From a virus: DNA of 34,690 nt. The translations under genes were made by a program, and so were the position numbers. Shown piece by piece: positions 34,201-34,690 of this stretch (the stretch's first letter is position 1; each line of letters starts with the position of its first letter). The notes under the pieces are model-generated. The model was not told where the DNA came from, did no database searches, and saw only the letters and a program-made list of their open reading frames with translations. The stretch covers positions 1-34,690 of IMG/VR virus record IMGVR_UViG_3300025131_007093. One strand, 5' to 3'.

Positions 34201-34350
34201 ATACATATCAACAACATCAACTAAATTGTCTGATGCACCCTGTATTGCTTCACCAAAATTTGCAGTTCTAGCTAACTCCTGGCGTAATGCTAATTTTTGC
34301 TTGACATATGGATCAATATCACTCCCGAAAACATTTAATTTTAGGGCCAT
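31294..34350 (-). CDS. Baseplate hub-like tail protein
   Basis: The 1018-residue protein has a region near residues 770-830 (GISGLLPGNKFRVDYLP, YRDKVYFLITEISHEV, WTTSIKGLMQ) that matches the gpD/gp27-like baseplate hub fold: a barrel domain in which the ligand is attached through a hub-spike interface. Before it is a long acidic, low-complexity insert (about 650-740). After it a C-terminal domain contains the FN3-like strands LDYQFSFIATKKTDITLKW and KYYFVIKDQYWDIIEYND, which could bind glycans. N-terminal residues 1-100 carry SSRTPFARIW. It starts at TAATG directly after the LysM-like gene, as in tail modules. The size is larger than T4 gp27. Confidence 0.7.
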   Translation of the reverse strand: MALKLNVFGSDIDPYVKQKLALRQELARTANFGEAIQGASDNLVDVVDMYSSEYNFPQGGETGQILADLSSRTPFARIWTAIEATKAEPIYNWEHEEDPNPNWDLEEDEIYNKETKTIDKVSTLETKIYSIGNHDTTQVVSPNDTVEQKANEKIFYNEFEKNNNEFLRPPAGITSISQRTEGTSIVKHIPLYLNTTVNFIVYNLTDFDEIYSKYFLNIGARVFIDFGWDTAHLYDPNTIIFDDGKAKQMSKNDIFDRIFGKDGPVKKSAGDLQTTVGRVIDAKTNIREDGSFECTLELLSENFALMSEDIGVDRNIRRNIVDEIDRVVLVEATKTFDKNFLNSMLYKDIKQPSLSKEYFYRWASLYLYKYQESNNPNVPKGDNKEVFWVGARYESISDMPETADMADPKNIFVSWKFFEREILNDYLGVTGFDKNTESGIDWDSSISEIEFNKNLYARQQTTKHISGDLRFLYSLQSEYESEEEDWEADKILDKCSIYSIFIQVSLIKNAFQKSNTTKEAVEIILNEINKNSEYVYNLTIFSPDSPKQQKLSVIDSEAVINDTTAEDEFKNTFLFKPHSPNTIVKGYTINIGLPSGRLKDAIFAQSNFGRSTKLKSNSGIDSLYVTKEIEKRYSIEGLEKGDNINYNYLPNVKVKSPTPEANEDKHYKLTDSTATGEEAFYGVLDLKQTSKKDTYNNKLSEELYNLVGNKDTTATKGDDSPENKLKAKQIKYDRELKQERENDPNPDKEHFSKDEFDYWSNKAKEKHDKRSQAANILFAEVQLTMYGISGLLPGNKFRVDYLPRKYRDKVYFLITEISHEVTTSGWTTSIKGLMQVLPGLVEEIVDKLFLDQNFYIKKSYFTDSLGLQNFGSYLSKMKNIESFRTNVHLFPELDYQFSFIATKKTDITLKWTMPSFDFDADPFASNEALNRYYENKVMQISKEYNMGTGKEEYITKRKITLEKDKKYYFVIKDQYWDIIEYNDLDEISDIKKYLGEIEKQRLDKKALEEKPLGPVSVK

Positions 34351-34619
34351 TATATTCCTATTGCATCTTCAGTTGAGATGGGTACTCTTATTTGTAAACC
34401 GCCTTCCAAATTCATTGACTTTAAATTATTTACTCTTGCAATAAACCACCATAAATTTGGATCGTTATAGTATTCTGATGCTAAATTGTCTAATCTGTCA
34501 CCTTCTTGTGTTATAAGCAAAATATCACTGTTCTTTTCAGGGACTTCTCTATATAATGTTGTATTATATTTTGATCTGTTGTTTTTTGTTGTTATTTGTG
34601 TTGTTCTATATCTTGGCAT
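34350..34619 (-). CDS. LysM-like baseplate protein (gp53/tail protein X type)
   Basis: This 89-residue protein has ITQEGDRLDNLASEYYNDPNL followed by WWFIARVNNLKS and LEGGLQIRVP, the LysM-like motif of T4 gp53 and of P2-like tail protein X. These proteins bridge the baseplate hub and the wedge or tail tube. It precedes the hub-like gene with a TAATG overlap, a usual pairing. The N-terminal tail (RTTQITTKNNRSKYNTTLY) is basic and probably flexible. Confidence 0.8.
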   Translation of the reverse strand: MPRYRTTQITTKNNRSKYNTTLYREVPEKNSDILLITQEGDRLDNLASEYYNDPNLWWFIARVNNLKSMNLEGGLQIRVPISTEDAIGI

Positions 34620-34624
34620 GGTTA

Positions 34625-34690
34625 TTATTCGCCTTTATATCCAAAGAATCCTTCATTTGTCTTATCTTCATTAAAACCTAAACTTGGAAC
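34625..34690 (-). CDS. 3' end of an unidentified upstream gene
   Basis: The minus strand is open from the window edge to a TAA at 34625, encoding VPSLGFNEDKTNEGFFGYKGE. The stop lies 5 bases before the LysM-like start, and the segment is glycine- and aromatic-rich as in many tail protein C-termini. Its position suggests another baseplate or tail gene, but 21 residues cannot identify it. Confidence 0.5.
   Translation of the reverse strand, partial: VPSLGFNEDKTNEGFFGYKGE

Noticed and set aside
97-34674. Plus-strand open frames of 60-180 codons scattered across the window
   Set aside because: They all lie opposite convincing minus-strand genes, have low-complexity Leu/Ile/Phe/Ser-rich products expected from reversed AT-rich coding sequence, and lack ribosome sites or family motifs.
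1-34690. tRNA genes, CRISPR arrays, insertion sequences or prophage attachment sites
   Set aside because: I looked on both strands for tRNA T-loop motifs, regularly spaced repeats, transposase or integrase frames and inverted terminal repeats, and saw none I could support.

Overview
The window is one continuous minus-strand gene array from a strongly AT-rich bacteriophage genome, most likely a myovirus with a T4-type core. About 39 genes, two of them cut by the window edges, all read from high to low coordinates. Stops and starts are packed tightly, often as ATGA or TAATG overlaps, and the longest gap is about 100 bases. I see no tRNA, rRNA, CRISPR array, insertion sequence or integrase. The host cannot be told from the sequence. 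The low GC and the cobalamin-type ribonucleotide reductase would suit a marine or similar environment, but that is inference.

In order of transcription: (A) 34690-27423 is a virion and accessory block. It has a LysM/gp53-like tail protein, a 1018-residue baseplate hub-like protein, a minimal family A DNA polymerase, a 723-residue protein of unknown role and a small conserved unknown. (B) 27394-19887 is the replication and recombination core: thioredoxin-fold protein with an internal repeat, zinc-ribbon protein, gp32-like SSB, RecA/UvsX, 5'-3' exonuclease, DnaB-type helicase and class II ribonucleotide reductase. (C) 19884-12971 is the most unusual block: a PD-(D/E)XK-like protein, a thymidylate-synthase-fold pyrimidine hydroxymethylase, an SGNH-like protein, myo-inositol-phosphate synthase, a HAD phosphatase-like protein, an FkbM methyltransferase with a lysine-rich tail, a protein resembling the HMUDK_hel/alpha-glutamyl-putrescinyl-thymine pyrophosphorylase superfamily, a TMP-kinase-like P-loop kinase and dUTPase. 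(D) 12971-8067 holds family B DNA polymerase, dCMP deaminase, two small zinc proteins, a RecB-type nuclease, a SLOG protein and a ribbon-helix-helix protein. (E) 8065-1 is a surface-sugar block: five glycosyltransferases, a methyltransferase, a zinc-ribbon protein, an unknown protein, ammonia-dependent NAD synthetase, and the first codons of one more gene.

Taken together, blocks B-D make and remodel nucleotides: ribonucleotide reductase, dCMP deaminase and dUTPase supply dUMP and dCMP, and the hydroxymethylase and kinase could make a 5-hydroxymethyl pyrimidine triphosphate. The genes beside them are what would be expected for further decoration of that base in DNA. The presence of inositol-phosphate synthase inside this module is the strongest candidate for an undescribed system. 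The other leading observations are two DNA polymerases of different families in one phage, a 37-base repeat shared by the start of the polB gene and the hydroxymethylase leader, an apparent AUU start codon in nadE, and an LPKL tail motif shared by two adjacent genes.
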